A DNA stretch of 64,000 nt from CSP1-1 sp035620615 (GCA_035620615.1 DASPGM010000006.1:86269-150268); one strand, 5' to 3'. Positions 44,628 through 52,847 are shown, numbered from the stretch's first letter. A program made the numbers and translations. Notes: generated by a model from the letters alone, not told the origin.

Positions 44628-46190
44628 ATGAAATGGAAAACTCTAGAACATAATGGAATACTCTTTCCTCCTGCTTTTGAGTCCCAAGGAATCAAAATCA
44701 AGATCAAAGGAGAGAAAGTATCTTTGGATTTGCTTCAAGAAGAAATGGTTTACCAGTGGGCAAAGAAAAAAGACACTCCATATTCTCAAGATAAGGTATT
44801 TCAGAAAAATTTTGTTTCTGATTTTGCAAAAACCTTACCTGAAAAATTTAAGCAAATTTCGTTCTCTGATATTGACTTTTCTGAAGCTTACAAAGTAGTA
44901 GACAAAGAAAAAGATGCTAGAGAAAGTATGAGCAAAGAGGCAAAAAAATCCCTAGCTACTAAAAGAAAAAAACTTCGTGAAGAGATGAAGGAAAAATATG
45001 GAACTGCAATGATGGATGGAAAACCAGTTGAGGTTGCAAACTATATGGCAGAGCCTCCAGGTATTTTTATTGGAAGAGGCGATCATCCAATTAGAGGTAG
45101 ATGGAAGCCAAGGGTTACACCAAAAGATGTTACCTTGAATCTTGGAAAAGATGCAAAGGTTCCTCCTGGGAATTGGGGAAAAATTATTCATAATCAAGAT
45201 TTCATGTGGCTTGCAAGCTGGATGGATGTTTTAACTCAAAAACGCAAATATGTCTGGCTTGCAGATACGGCAGGACTAAAACAAGAAAGAGACCAGGCAA
45301 AATACGACAAGGCAGTAAAGCTGGCAAAAGAGATTGGAAAAATTAAAGAAAAAATGGTAAAAAATCTAAAAAGTAAAAAGCCTAAAGATATGGAAATTGC
45401 AACTGCATGTTATTTGATTTATAGAACCGCTATGAGAGTAGGCGACGAAAAAGATCCTGATGAAGCAGATACTGTTGGAGCTACCACACTTAGAGTAGAG
45501 CACATCAAACTAACTTCAAACGCCATAGAGTTTGATTTTTTGGGAAAAGATAGCGTCAGATGGCAAGAAACTATTCCTGCAGTTGGCGATGATAAACAAT
45601 TTTATGATAATCTAAAGGAGTTAATTAAAAATAAAAAACCCAAAGATGAGATATTTCATGGAATAACATCAAGACATGTCAATGCTTTTTTTTCAAATAT
45701 TGTTCCAGGTCTTACAGCCAAGGTCTTTAGAACGTATCTGGCTACAAATGTAGTAAAAGAATATTTGAAAAAGCATGACAATATTAAATCAAAATCAGAA
45801 AATGAGAAAATCTATCATGCAAAGATGGCAAATCTTGAGGCTGCAATGATGTGCAATCATAAAAGAACTATTCCTAAAACATTTGAGGATGCCTTGCAAA
45901 AAAAGAAGGACGTGCTAAAAAAACTAGAAAACTCACAGCCAAAGACTGAAAAACAAAAAGATGCGCTAAAAAATAGAAAAGAAAAATTAAAACTTGCAAT
46001 TGATTTGGCTGGAAAAACTAGGGATTATAACTTGGGAACATCGCTTCGAAACTACATAGATCCTCGTGTGTTTAAGGCATGGACTAACGAGGTCAAGGCT
46101 GACTGGGAAAAACTTTACACAGCTGCCTTGCAAAAAAAATTCCTTTGGGTAAAATCAGTAAATACTGATTGGAAAGATATTGCAAATTAG
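44628..46190 (+). CDS. DNA topoisomerase IB (eukaryote-type)
   Basis: A 520-residue enzyme resembling the eukaryotic Top1 core. The N-terminal part has KWKTLEHNGILFPPAFE and a Lys-rich linker. The core domain includes GRGDHPIRGRWKPRVTP, WLASWMDVLTQKRKYVWLAD and YRTAMRVGDEKDPDEADTVG. RTYLATNVV lies in the catalytic domain. The nucleophile is Tyr476 in SLRNYIDPR, preceded by a coiled linker (KKKDVLKKLENSQPKTEKQK). It relaxes supercoils by nicking one strand with a 3'-phosphotyrosine. TopIB of this type is a marker for Thaumarchaeota among archaea. Confidence 0.95.
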   Translation: MKWKTLEHNGILFPPAFESQGIKIKIKGEKVSLDLLQEEMVYQWAKKKDTPYSQDKVFQKNFVSDFAKTLPEKFKQISFSDIDFSEAYKVVDKEKDARESMSKEAKKSLATKRKKLREEMKEKYGTAMMDGKPVEVANYMAEPPGIFIGRGDHPIRGRWKPRVTPKDVTLNLGKDAKVPPGNWGKIIHNQDFMWLASWMDVLTQKRKYVWLADTAGLKQERDQAKYDKAVKLAKEIGKIKEKMVKNLKSKKPKDMEIATACYLIYRTAMRVGDEKDPDEADTVGATTLRVEHIKLTSNAIEFDFLGKDSVRWQETIPAVGDDKQFYDNLKELIKNKKPKDEIFHGITSRHVNAFFSNIVPGLTAKVFRTYLATNVVKEYLKKHDNIKSKSENEKIYHAKMANLEAAMMCNHKRTIPKTFEDALQKKKDVLKKLENSQPKTEKQKDALKNRKEKLKLAIDLAGKTRDYNLGTSLRNYIDPRVFKAWTNEVKADWEKLYTAALQKKFLWVKSVNTDWKDIAN

Positions 46191-46214
46191 AGTTTATTTG
46201 TAATAATAGATTGT

Positions 46215-46409
46215 TTATGGTTTTAGTTTACTTTTGAACTCGATTATTTCTACATCTTTTCCGTTAAAGGTACCTTTAGAAATTGTTGGTTTAAAATTAG
46301 GTTCATCTTTTGGCAAAATTTGACCAAGTGAATGAGATTCTGCATTCACATACACTATAGTTGTAATTGATACTGCAAATATGGCTAAAAGCAATATTGC
46401 AAATTTCAT
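46215..46409 (-). CDS. Small secreted protein (64 aa), unknown
   Basis: A 64-residue protein with a clear signal peptide: FAILLLAIFAVSITTIVYVNA, cleavage likely after NAES. The mature part is short and Lys-rich (TISKGTFNGKDVEIIEFKSKL). It converges on TopIB with 24 bases between the stops. No family was recognised. Confidence 0.65.
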   Translation of the reverse strand: MKFAILLLAIFAVSITTIVYVNAESHSLGQILPKDEPNFKPTISKGTFNGKDVEIIEFKSKLKP

Positions 46410-46536
46410 AAATTACTGTGATTGAATTGATATTAAAGCACGGAGGAAATTTGTCTAAAAACATGTGGCCTTTTAGGAAATTAGCTAACTTCATTTTAGA
46501 ATCATTTAATTGAACAAAATAATACGCGTAATTTGT

Positions 46537-46629
46537 GCCGGGGTAGCTCAGCCTGGCCTAGAGTGCCAGTCCACATAAAGGGTAATACTCATAATCTGGA
46601 GGTCGTGGGTTCGAAACCCACCCCCGGTA
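46537..46629 (+). tRNA. tRNA-Met(CAU), elongator-like, with a 17-nt intron near position 30/31
   Basis: The cloverleaf is readable. The acceptor GCCGGGG pairs with CCCCGGT (first pair G-U). The D arm is GCTC/GAGT, the T arm GTGGG-TTCGAAA-CCCAC, and the discriminator is A at 46629. The anticodon stem only forms if bases 46570-46586 are removed: CCAG-A, loop CTCATAA with CAU at 46590-46592, then TCTGG. The intron is thus placed at about 30/31 rather than the usual 37/38. GCCGGGG at the 5' end argues for elongator Met rather than initiator; a CAU anticodon modified for Ile is a remote alternative. Confidence 0.9.
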
Positions 46630-46630
46630 C

Positions 46631-46637
46631 TTTTTTT
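46631..46637 (+). terminator. T-run terminator of tRNA-Met
   Basis: A run of seven T bases starts two bases after the tRNA end, a normal archaeal terminator. Confidence 0.7.
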
Positions 46638-46786
46638 CTATGGTTTTGGAAAATTTGATAGATTTGTTTGGCAAATGGATTTACTCTACAAATTTGGCCA
46701 AAGTGGAATTTTTAATAGGAATAGGTTCAAAAAAATGTTCCGTGACTGTTTATTATCACCCCACCTAAGATTTCCTTGAAAGTCAT

Positions 46787-47683
46787 ATGAAAAAGGAATT
46801 TGCACTAATTATGGTATCATGTGTAATTGGAATATCTAATGCGTATGGTGACCCACAAATCAACTTAGAACAGGCTCCAGCTCAAACTGACCCGCCTCTT
46901 ACAATAACTGATGATACTAGCAATGTGTTATTTAGAGTTCTAAGTGATGGGCAGGCAATAATTAATGAGTTTATCCAGTTTTCAGGTTCTGGTCTGACTG
47001 CACTTAGAACATATGTTTTTCCTGATTCTTCTGGAACAGTTGTGTTAGAGGATACTTCACAGACTCTGACCCTAAAAACAATTGATGCCGATTCGAATAA
47101 TATTTCCAATATCGATGATAACGAAATTAAAACTGCAGCTGGAATTGATGTTACAAAATTAAGCAGTGGTTCTGTAGATAATACGGAATTTGATTACTTG
47201 GATGGAGTTACCTCTGATATTCAGGCGCAGCTTGACTCTAAAATAGTTCCATCCATAGTAAGGCTTGGAAGTGATGTTTCAACAACTACTACTTCATGTT
47301 GTGTAGATGCCACTGGCTTGTCGTTTAGTGTAACTTCCGGCAAAGTTTATCATTTTAAATTTCTAGTTAGATGGGATTCAAGTGCAGGAAACATCGGTAC
47401 AGGTTTGACACTAAATGGACCTACCGTAACATTTCTTACATATGATGTAATTTATCCAATTTCTACCACCGCTGGAGTTATTCATGGTAGAAATCTATAC
47501 AATTCAGCAACTGTGGTGACTAACTCACCTGCTACCTCTAATAATCTTGGAATTATCGAAGGGCTGATTCAACCTTCAGCTGATGGAACTCTTATTGTCA
47601 GATTCATGGCAGATTCGACTCCTCCAGGAGGGAGTGTTACTATAAAGGCAAATAGTGTTGGATTTCTAACAGAGATTCCATAA
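46787..47683 (+). CDS. Secreted protein with phage tail-fibre-like repeat segment
   Basis: A 298-residue protein with a signal peptide (FALIMVSCVIGISNAYG). Residues about 75-155 read like the collar of phage tail or structural proteins: TYVFPDSSGTVVLEDTSQTL, LKTIDADSNNISNIDDNEIK, then GVTSDIQAQLDSK. The C-terminal part (about 150-298) is beta-rich (FLVRWDSSAGNIGTGLTLNG) like viral fibre heads. No enzyme motif. It may be a surface adhesin derived from a virus. It leads an accessory block downstream of a tRNA gene, a common integration site. Base use looks like that of its neighbours. Confidence 0.75.
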   Translation: MKKEFALIMVSCVIGISNAYGDPQINLEQAPAQTDPPLTITDDTSNVLFRVLSDGQAIINEFIQFSGSGLTALRTYVFPDSSGTVVLEDTSQTLTLKTIDADSNNISNIDDNEIKTAAGIDVTKLSSGSVDNTEFDYLDGVTSDIQAQLDSKIVPSIVRLGSDVSTTTTSCCVDATGLSFSVTSGKVYHFKFLVRWDSSAGNIGTGLTLNGPTVTFLTYDVIYPISTTAGVIHGRNLYNSATVVTNSPATSNNLGIIEGLIQPSADGTLIVRFMADSTPPGGSVTIKANSVGFLTEIP

Positions 47684-47706
47684 TCAAGTTTTATGAGGAT
47701 TTTCTT

Positions 47707-49005
47707 TTGAAAAAATCAGAACATAAAATACAAAAATCCCTTTGTGGAATACTTGTATTACTTTTTTCATTTTCCTTTGTAACCTATGCGTTTGCAGACC
47801 TTACCGTAGAAGGAATTACAGTTAATCTTGATAAAGCAACATGGCACTTTCCAAATGCCATAACTCTGTCAAATATTTTTGTGCAAAGTAATGGCATGAC
47901 ACTCAAACTTGATGATCTATCAGAACAAAGAGTTTATGATTTCAGTTCTGTTTCTGTTGCTCCATATGATATTAGTCTAGTTGGATTCACATCAGAGAAA
48001 ATTGATTTTACAATTGATTCTCCAGTAACTGATGCAGTGCTTACAATTAGCGGAACCGAAATAGATGGCGTTACACTAGATGGTGCGGTATCGGGTTATA
48101 CCTATAATGGAATAGTAAATACAATTACCATAAATTCTGCTACTCTTGTTTCAATTTATTTTACAAATGCGCCACTAGTTCCGCAAACAGGTAGCGGGGG
48201 AAGTAGTGGAGACCAGACTGCTCCAACATTTAATACATTTTCAGTTACTGGGGCAAAAACTCTACAAGAGGATGGAACTATAGGTTTTGGTGGAATTCTT
48301 AGTCAAGAGATTCAATTAACAAATAAAATGCCTACTGCAATTGTAGATACAGGTACCCAAATCCAATTAAGAGTATTATTATATGAAAACTCTGGCACCT
48401 CTGCACTACAACATATCGGACTATACACCAACTTGAAAAACAATGAGCGAATCGACAAAAGCGACACCTATGTCGAGTATGATAAGGGAAAACCAATTAA
48501 AATTGTGGATAAAAATGGATTCCTATCAGATGCAGATGTATCATTTGTTCAGCGAAATAATAATCTCGAGGCAGTATTTTCATTAACATTTGCAAAACAA
48601 ATGGATACATCAAACATTATTGTTAGAGCATGGGACATACATCGAAATTCTAGAGATGCAGTATTTTTAGATGCAATTAAGGTAGAGCAAGTCCAAACCA
48701 TACAGGATACAAGTAATTTACCAGATTTAGAATCAGAAAAAGATGAAACTAAACTAGAATCTGATTTAATACAAATTGATCCAGAGCCACTTTTGTCATT
48801 TTCCTTGTTAAGGCAGTGGGCAGGTTATTCTGAAGGTTATGTTTCTGATGAAGAGTTTTTAAAAAATCTAGGAATTGAAGGAACCAAAATTCCGTCTTGG
48901 TTTAAGAAAAGTGAAGTTTCAAAATGGGTAATAGACCAGACCATATCTCAAAGAGAGCTACTAGATACGCTCAAATTTTTTGAGAGTACAGGGCTGTTAA
49001 TTTAA
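47707..49005 (+). CDS. Secreted beta-rich surface protein with thaumarchaeal C-terminal helix module
   Basis: A 432-residue protein with TTG start. A signal peptide covers residues 9-31 (LCGILVLLFSFSFVTYAFA). Its middle is beta-rich and contains GSGGSSGDQTAPTFNTFSV. The C-terminal 75 residues (LLRQWAGYSEGYVSDEEFLKNLGI; IPSWFKKSEVSKWVIDQTISQ) resemble the IPxW...W repeats found at the end of the second Hcp-like protein at 51562. It follows the tail-fibre-like gene by 23 bases. Function is unknown. Confidence 0.75.
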   Translation: MKKSEHKIQKSLCGILVLLFSFSFVTYAFADLTVEGITVNLDKATWHFPNAITLSNIFVQSNGMTLKLDDLSEQRVYDFSSVSVAPYDISLVGFTSEKIDFTIDSPVTDAVLTISGTEIDGVTLDGAVSGYTYNGIVNTITINSATLVSIYFTNAPLVPQTGSGGSSGDQTAPTFNTFSVTGAKTLQEDGTIGFGGILSQEIQLTNKMPTAIVDTGTQIQLRVLLYENSGTSALQHIGLYTNLKNNERIDKSDTYVEYDKGKPIKIVDKNGFLSDADVSFVQRNNNLEAVFSLTFAKQMDTSNIIVRAWDIHRNSRDAVFLDAIKVEQVQTIQDTSNLPDLESEKDETKLESDLIQIDPEPLLSFSLLRQWAGYSEGYVSDEEFLKNLGIEGTKIPSWFKKSEVSKWVIDQTISQRELLDTLKFFESTGLLI

Positions 49006-49096
49006 TCACGCTCAACTGGATCAAAACTGCATTATCATTGGTGTAACTAGTTTGATATCTAGTCTGATAAGAACTGAAACAAGATAATGACTCCTT

Positions 49097-49711
49097 ATGT
49101 CTCAAACTCATATTCATAAAGAAGGGTCAACCATAATTAAAAAAATACTAGTGGTTTTGACTGTCGGTATTTTGCTTGGAACAACTGGGACTTTATTTAA
49201 GGATGCATATAGTGAAAAGTCTCTCTCAAAAGAGGAGATAAAGCAATGCGAATATCTTTATTTTAGTTTTAAAAAACTTGGGGAATCTGAGTTTATCTAT
49301 AGATTTTCTTTCAAATCATTTGTCAAGGATTGCTTAAAGCTGTATAATGATCCTGACTGGACATTTGAAGGAAAAGACAAAATTGACAAGTATTATGAAA
49401 AACAAGAGGCTGCAAAAACTGCTGAACCTGTTCCAAAAGAAGTACAAGTCACAATCACTCAAAAATATCAAATTAGCGAAACACGATATGTGATATCATT
49501 TGATGCATGTACAAAGAATAGTAAGATGCAATCAATATTTTTGATTAGCTCAGATATTGAAGAATTTATTGGTCAGTCTTATAGACTAATTTCTCAAGAT
49601 TCATGTAGTACATACTGGACCAATGTTTTTGCAAATTCACCTGATTCAATTGACGTCCAATACATGATAGACCTCTCAAAATATCCAATCTTGCCTAAAA
49701 AAGAGGTGTAA
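49097..49711 (+). CDS. Membrane-anchored extracytoplasmic protein, unknown
   Basis: A 204-residue protein. An N-terminal anchor (residues 16-36, ILVVLTVGILLGTTGTLF) is followed by a mainly helical and then beta-rich domain with four or five cysteines (EQCEYLYF; DCLKLYND; FDACTKN; DSCSTYW), suggesting disulfides outside the cell. No family was recognised. A 23-codon frame follows 2 bases after the stop. Confidence 0.7.
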   Translation: MSQTHIHKEGSTIIKKILVVLTVGILLGTTGTLFKDAYSEKSLSKEEIKQCEYLYFSFKKLGESEFIYRFSFKSFVKDCLKLYNDPDWTFEGKDKIDKYYEKQEAAKTAEPVPKEVQVTITQKYQISETRYVISFDACTKNSKMQSIFLISSDIEEFIGQSYRLISQDSCSTYWTNVFANSPDSIDVQYMIDLSKYPILPKKEV

Positions 49712-49713
49712 AA

Positions 49714-49785
49714 ATGGAAATAGTAGATAAAATTCTAGATGTATTCTCAGATATACTTCAGCCCATCATAGAACTTTTTCAATAA
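49714..49785 (+). CDS. Possible 23-aa amphipathic peptide
   Basis: An ATG frame of 23 codons starts 2 bases after the preceding stop, with GAGGTG (49703-49708) as a Shine-Dalgarno-like site. The peptide MEIVDKILDVFSDILQPIIE plus three residues is an amphipathic helix pattern, like short toxin or membrane-active peptides. It may be a chance frame; the ribosome site and tight coupling are the only support. Confidence 0.35.
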   Translation: MEIVDKILDVFSDILQPIIELFQ

Positions 49786-49937
49786 AGTTTAGCCAGACCA
49801 CATAATCCTTCATGGAAAGATCTATCAACTCCAAGTATACTTAAGATTTAGATAACTTTGATATTGATAATTTATGTATGATTATGGTAAAATTTTATTG
49901 CCATCTGGGTGTTTGAAAAATTTATGAGTTTTATTTT
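49786..49937. other. AT-rich gap without recognised genes
   Basis: This stretch holds an AT-rich, T-run containing sequence between the 23-aa frame and the first zinc-microprotein frame on the other strand. No fold or frame was recognised. Confidence 0.4.
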
Positions 49938-50060
49938 TTAATTGGTAATGCATAATTTGCAAGGCAAAAAATTCTTGCTTTTTGCATTATCTAGAGTATC
50001 AGGGTCAAAGTATTGCTTGTCACTTATTTTCACATCGTGTATTTTACAATCACTTTTCAT
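49938..50060 (-). CDS. Possible 40-aa zinc-binding microprotein
   Basis: A 40-residue ATG frame with C5, H8, C34 and C37 (SDCKIHD; LPCKLCI). The residues are placed like a split zinc site. It is the first of several tiny Cys/His-rich frames in this region. No family recognised; the frame could be chance, but its Cys spacing and neighbours argue for a gene. Confidence 0.4.
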   Translation of the reverse strand: MKSDCKIHDVKISDKQYFDPDTLDNAKSKNFLPCKLCITN

Positions 50061-50115
50061 GTTTCCTAGATGATGTACTAAATTGGTTTTTTTGTCTCCA
50101 AGAAAACCTTGCAGG

Positions 50116-50226
50116 TTAAATCACCTTTGTGATCTTTTTGTGAATTTTTTCATGATTGCGTACCTGGTCAAAAGTATTGACCGTTCCTTCCCAGGAAAAA
50201 TTACATTCTGGGCAGTTCCACTTCAT
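50116..50226 (-). CDS. 36-aa C2H2-like zinc-finger protein
   Basis: A 36-residue frame whose ATG (50224-50226) has an in-frame stop 12 bases upstream, so the start is fixed. It carries C5-P-E-C8, an aromatic core (F10, W12, F19), and H25-x3-H29: C-x2-C-x16-H-x3-H. This is close to a single zinc finger of archaeal type. A longer hydrophobic frame lies on the other strand (50083-50346) but has no family features. DNA or RNA binding is likely by analogy. Confidence 0.6.
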   Translation of the reverse strand: MKWNCPECNFSWEGTVNTFDQVRNHEKIHKKITKVI

Positions 50227-50381
50227 TACTTTGTCTCATTTGACTTTGTATCGTTGTTAGATTTTTTTTCGTCTTTTCTTGTCAGTTTTGCTATAATATT
50301 TTTGAACATGGGCTTGCTCGCTTTAGCCCTCATATATAGTCAGTAATGTTGGTTAATTAGGCACGATGTCGTAATAATACC

Positions 50382-50480
50382 ATGAATACTGCACCAATTT
50401 GGCACAGAAAAGTCTGCTCTGACTGTAAGAGAGTAAGATGTCAGAAAGGATGCAACTGTGATTGCCACTGGAATCCTTGA
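50382..50480 (+). CDS. 32-aa Cys-rich protein
   Basis: A 32-residue frame with C12, C15, C20, C24, C26 and C28 plus H8 and H29, i.e. RKVCSDCKRVRCQKGCNCDC. Six cysteines in 17 residues suggest a metal-binding knot. The density is far above chance for this composition. It lies just before the convergent zinc-ribbon gene at 50501. Confidence 0.55.
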   Translation: MNTAPIWHRKVCSDCKRVRCQKGCNCDCHWNP

Positions 50481-50500
50481 CAATAATATTTTTTGTTAAA

Positions 50501-50848
50501 TTAAGAGTTGAGGGTTTCAATAAACTCCATTATATGTCCACAAGTGTAGCACGGAAATAATTTTTTTGTAATCATTGTTCCATCATCTAATGGAACGGTT
50601 TCAATTTTTGATTTCATAAAAGAGCCACTCCCACAATAAATACATTTTAGCGACTTTAGTCGTTCTTCTTTTGATTCTAATAATTTTTTTCCTAATTCTT
50701 GCAAATTATCTTTGGGGGTTTTCTCTTCTGGGGTTTTTTCTTGACAATAGTCATGAATCCAGAGACCACTTGCAACTCGTACTATCTCATCACCGATGTT
50801 AATTTTTTGACTGCACATTTGGCACTGTCCCTGTAAGGTTGATTGCAT
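50501..50848 (-). CDS. Two-zinc-ribbon protein (115 aa)
   Basis: A 115-residue protein. The N-terminal knuckle CQMCSQKINIGDEIVRV...WIHDYC resembles a PARP/LIM-like zinc site. The C-terminal pair is KCIYCGSGSF...FPCYTCGH (about residues 69-103). A charged helix joins them. No enzyme motif. Likely a nucleic-acid or protein binding factor. Confidence 0.7.
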   Translation of the reverse strand: MQSTLQGQCQMCSQKINIGDEIVRVASGLWIHDYCQEKTPEEKTPKDNLQELGKKLLESKEERLKSLKCIYCGSGSFMKSKIETVPLDDGTMITKKLFPCYTCGHIMEFIETLNS

Positions 50849-50960
50849 GGGATTTTGATTATCCTAAAATTATCTATAAAGAGGTGTATGTAGATTTAGA
50901 AAAATTGCAATAATTTATTCTAATTTTTGTTTAAACCGGGAATATAATGAAAAAAGGTTT

Positions 50961-51539
50961 ATGTATCTGAACACAAACCTATCGATTGTGAGATTTCAAA
51001 TCCTAATTATTGCAATTCTTAGTTTTACAATTATTGCAGGAACATCTTCTCAGGCATTTGCTGCTGTCGATATGTTTCTAAAAATTGATGGAGTAGATGG
51101 AGAATCAAAAGATAGTAAACACAAAGGGGAAATCGATGTACTTTCATGGAGTTGGGGCGCATCACAAAGCACTACATCTACTGGAGGCGGAGGAGGTGCA
51201 GGAAAGGTTTCAATGCAGGACTTTCATTTTACAAAATCAATTGACAAGTCATCACCTAAATTACTAGAATCACTAGCAACAGGATCTCATCTCAAAGAAG
51301 CAAAACTTGTTCTTAGAAGTCCTGGTGGCAGCCAAACAGAGTATTTGGTAATTACTTTTTCTGATGTGATGATTACAAGTTATTCTACTGGTGGTTCTAG
51401 TGGAGATGATAGACCAATGGAAGAAGTCGCATTTAATTTTGCAAAGATTTCCATGAGTTATGTGGAAGAGGATGCATCAGGTCGTGCAGGTGCTTCGGTT
51501 AATTTTGGATGGGACCTCAAAGCCAACAAGAAGGTCTAA
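50961..51539 (+). CDS. Secreted Hcp-like (T6SS tube family) protein, copy 1
   Basis: A 192-residue protein. A signal peptide occupies about residues 1-34 (FQILIIAILSFTIIAGTSSQAFA). The mature protein matches the Hcp family: AVDMFLKIDGVDGESKDSKHKGEIDVLSWSWG, DFHFTKSIDKSSPKLLESLATG, KEAKLVLRSPGG and SDVMITSYSTGG. Hcp rings form the tube of type VI secretion systems. No other T6SS gene (VipA/B, VgrG, ClpV) is in the window, so it is probably a secreted lectin-like or ring-forming surface protein. The second copy starts 22 bases later. Confidence 0.88.
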   Translation: MYLNTNLSIVRFQILIIAILSFTIIAGTSSQAFAAVDMFLKIDGVDGESKDSKHKGEIDVLSWSWGASQSTTSTGGGGGAGKVSMQDFHFTKSIDKSSPKLLESLATGSHLKEAKLVLRSPGGSQTEYLVITFSDVMITSYSTGGSSGDDRPMEEVAFNFAKISMSYVEEDASGRAGASVNFGWDLKANKKV

Positions 51540-51561
51540 TCAAATCCTCTGAGGCTAAACT

Positions 51562-52749
51562 TTGTCAAACCAAATTATCTTACTATCTGTTTTATTTGCC
51601 ATAATTTTCGGATTTTCATTTAATGAGGCATCTGCTGCAGTTGATATGTTTATTAAAATTAAGGACATTGATGGTGAATCAAAAGACAAAACTCATGGAA
51701 ATGAAATTGATGTTTTATCATTGAAATGGTCTAGCGCAATGCCATCCTCAAGTACTTTACGAGTTAGTGGTGCAATCGTGGAAGATTTTTCTTTTACAAA
51801 ATATATCGATAAGGCATCTCCAAAATTATTAGAGTCATTAGCATCAGGCAAGCACATTGAAGAGGTAAAGCTAACTGTAAGAAAAGCTGGTGGCAATCCA
51901 GTTGAATATCTAAAGTACACTCTGCGTGATGTCATGGTTACAAACTATTCCACTGGTGGCTCTGGCGGTGAGGACAGACCAACTGAAAGTATTTCACTAT
52001 CATATGGAAAAATCGAAGTTGAATATACTGAGATAAACCCTGATGGTACACCTGGCAAGGTAACTGTTCGAGGATGGGATCCTGAAAAAAAACAAACCTA
52101 CTGCCCTGATGCTGCAGGAACATGTGGAGATCTTCCTGCAGATGTATTATCACCAATAGAAAGAGAAAAGACTGCAATTAAAGAGCCAACAGAAACCAAG
52201 AAAGAAAAAATGGAATTGAGAAAGATGACCTTACCAAAAGACAAGCCAGGTACAATTCCGGTATCAGGTGAAATAGAATACAAGAAAGGAGTTCCACTTG
52301 AGGTGATTTTAGAAAAGCCTGATGGAACAAGTGAGTCATTTACTGTCCTACCTGAATCAAGTGGAGAGTATGATACTGAGATCCCCATTCCTGAAGACTT
52401 GGCATCAGGTCTCTATACTGTCAAGGTAAAATATGACACAAAGGAGGTAGAGTCATTTTCCATATCAATTCTAAAGGAAATGGTTCCATCGTGGATTAAA
52501 AACAATGCAAAGTGGTGGTCAGAAAAACAAATTGGCGATTCTGATTTTATTGGCGGGATACAATTTATGATACAAGAAAAAATAATCCTTGTTAGTGGCC
52601 AGCCTGCAGGTTCTGCTCAAGATGATGCTCCAGTACCAGAATGGGTTAGAAACAATGCTGGATGGTGGGCAGATGATCTAATCTCTGAAGATGAATTCGT
52701 AAAAGCTTTGGAATTTTTAATTCAAAATGGAATAATTAAAATTTCATAA
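51562..52749 (+). CDS. Secreted Hcp-like protein, copy 2, with C-terminal surface modules
   Basis: A 395-residue protein with TTG start and signal peptide (IILLSVLFAIIFGFSFNEASA). Residues about 25-180 are Hcp-like (AVDMFIKIKDIDGESKDKTH; DFSFTKYIDKASPKLLESLASG; DVMVTNYSTGGSGG). Residues 205-300 form a beta domain. The end has two repeats: VPSWIKNNAKWWSEKQIGDS and VPEWVRNNAGWWADDLISED, each followed by a helix ending II-V/I. Those W-x-NNA-x-WW repeats occur on many thaumarchaeal surface proteins. It follows copy 1 by 22 bases. Confidence 0.88.
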   Translation: MSNQIILLSVLFAIIFGFSFNEASAAVDMFIKIKDIDGESKDKTHGNEIDVLSLKWSSAMPSSSTLRVSGAIVEDFSFTKYIDKASPKLLESLASGKHIEEVKLTVRKAGGNPVEYLKYTLRDVMVTNYSTGGSGGEDRPTESISLSYGKIEVEYTEINPDGTPGKVTVRGWDPEKKQTYCPDAAGTCGDLPADVLSPIEREKTAIKEPTETKKEKMELRKMTLPKDKPGTIPVSGEIEYKKGVPLEVILEKPDGTSESFTVLPESSGEYDTEIPIPEDLASGLYTVKVKYDTKEVESFSISILKEMVPSWIKNNAKWWSEKQIGDSDFIGGIQFMIQEKIILVSGQPAGSAQDDAPVPEWVRNNAGWWADDLISEDEFVKALEFLIQNGIIKIS

Positions 52750-52817
52750 TTAACTAATTTTAAAATAGGATTTGTTAGAGTTCAACAATTGAACTTTAGA
52801 TAGAAATCATACGCGCT

Positions 52818-52826
52818 TTTTAAATA
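52818..52826 (+). promoter_or_regulatory. TATA box of ncRNA copy 1
   Basis: TTTTAAATA centred about 26 bases before the GGGG that starts the 64-nt element. The spacing matches an archaeal TATA box, so the transcript probably begins at the element itself. Confidence 0.55.
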
Positions 52827-52847
52827 CTATTTGAATTCAGAGCCAAA

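Noticed and set aside
50083..50346. 87-codon hydrophobic frame on the plus strand
   Set aside because: It has no recognisable family and overlaps the better-supported zinc-finger frame on the minus strand (50116-50226), whose start is fixed by an upstream stop.
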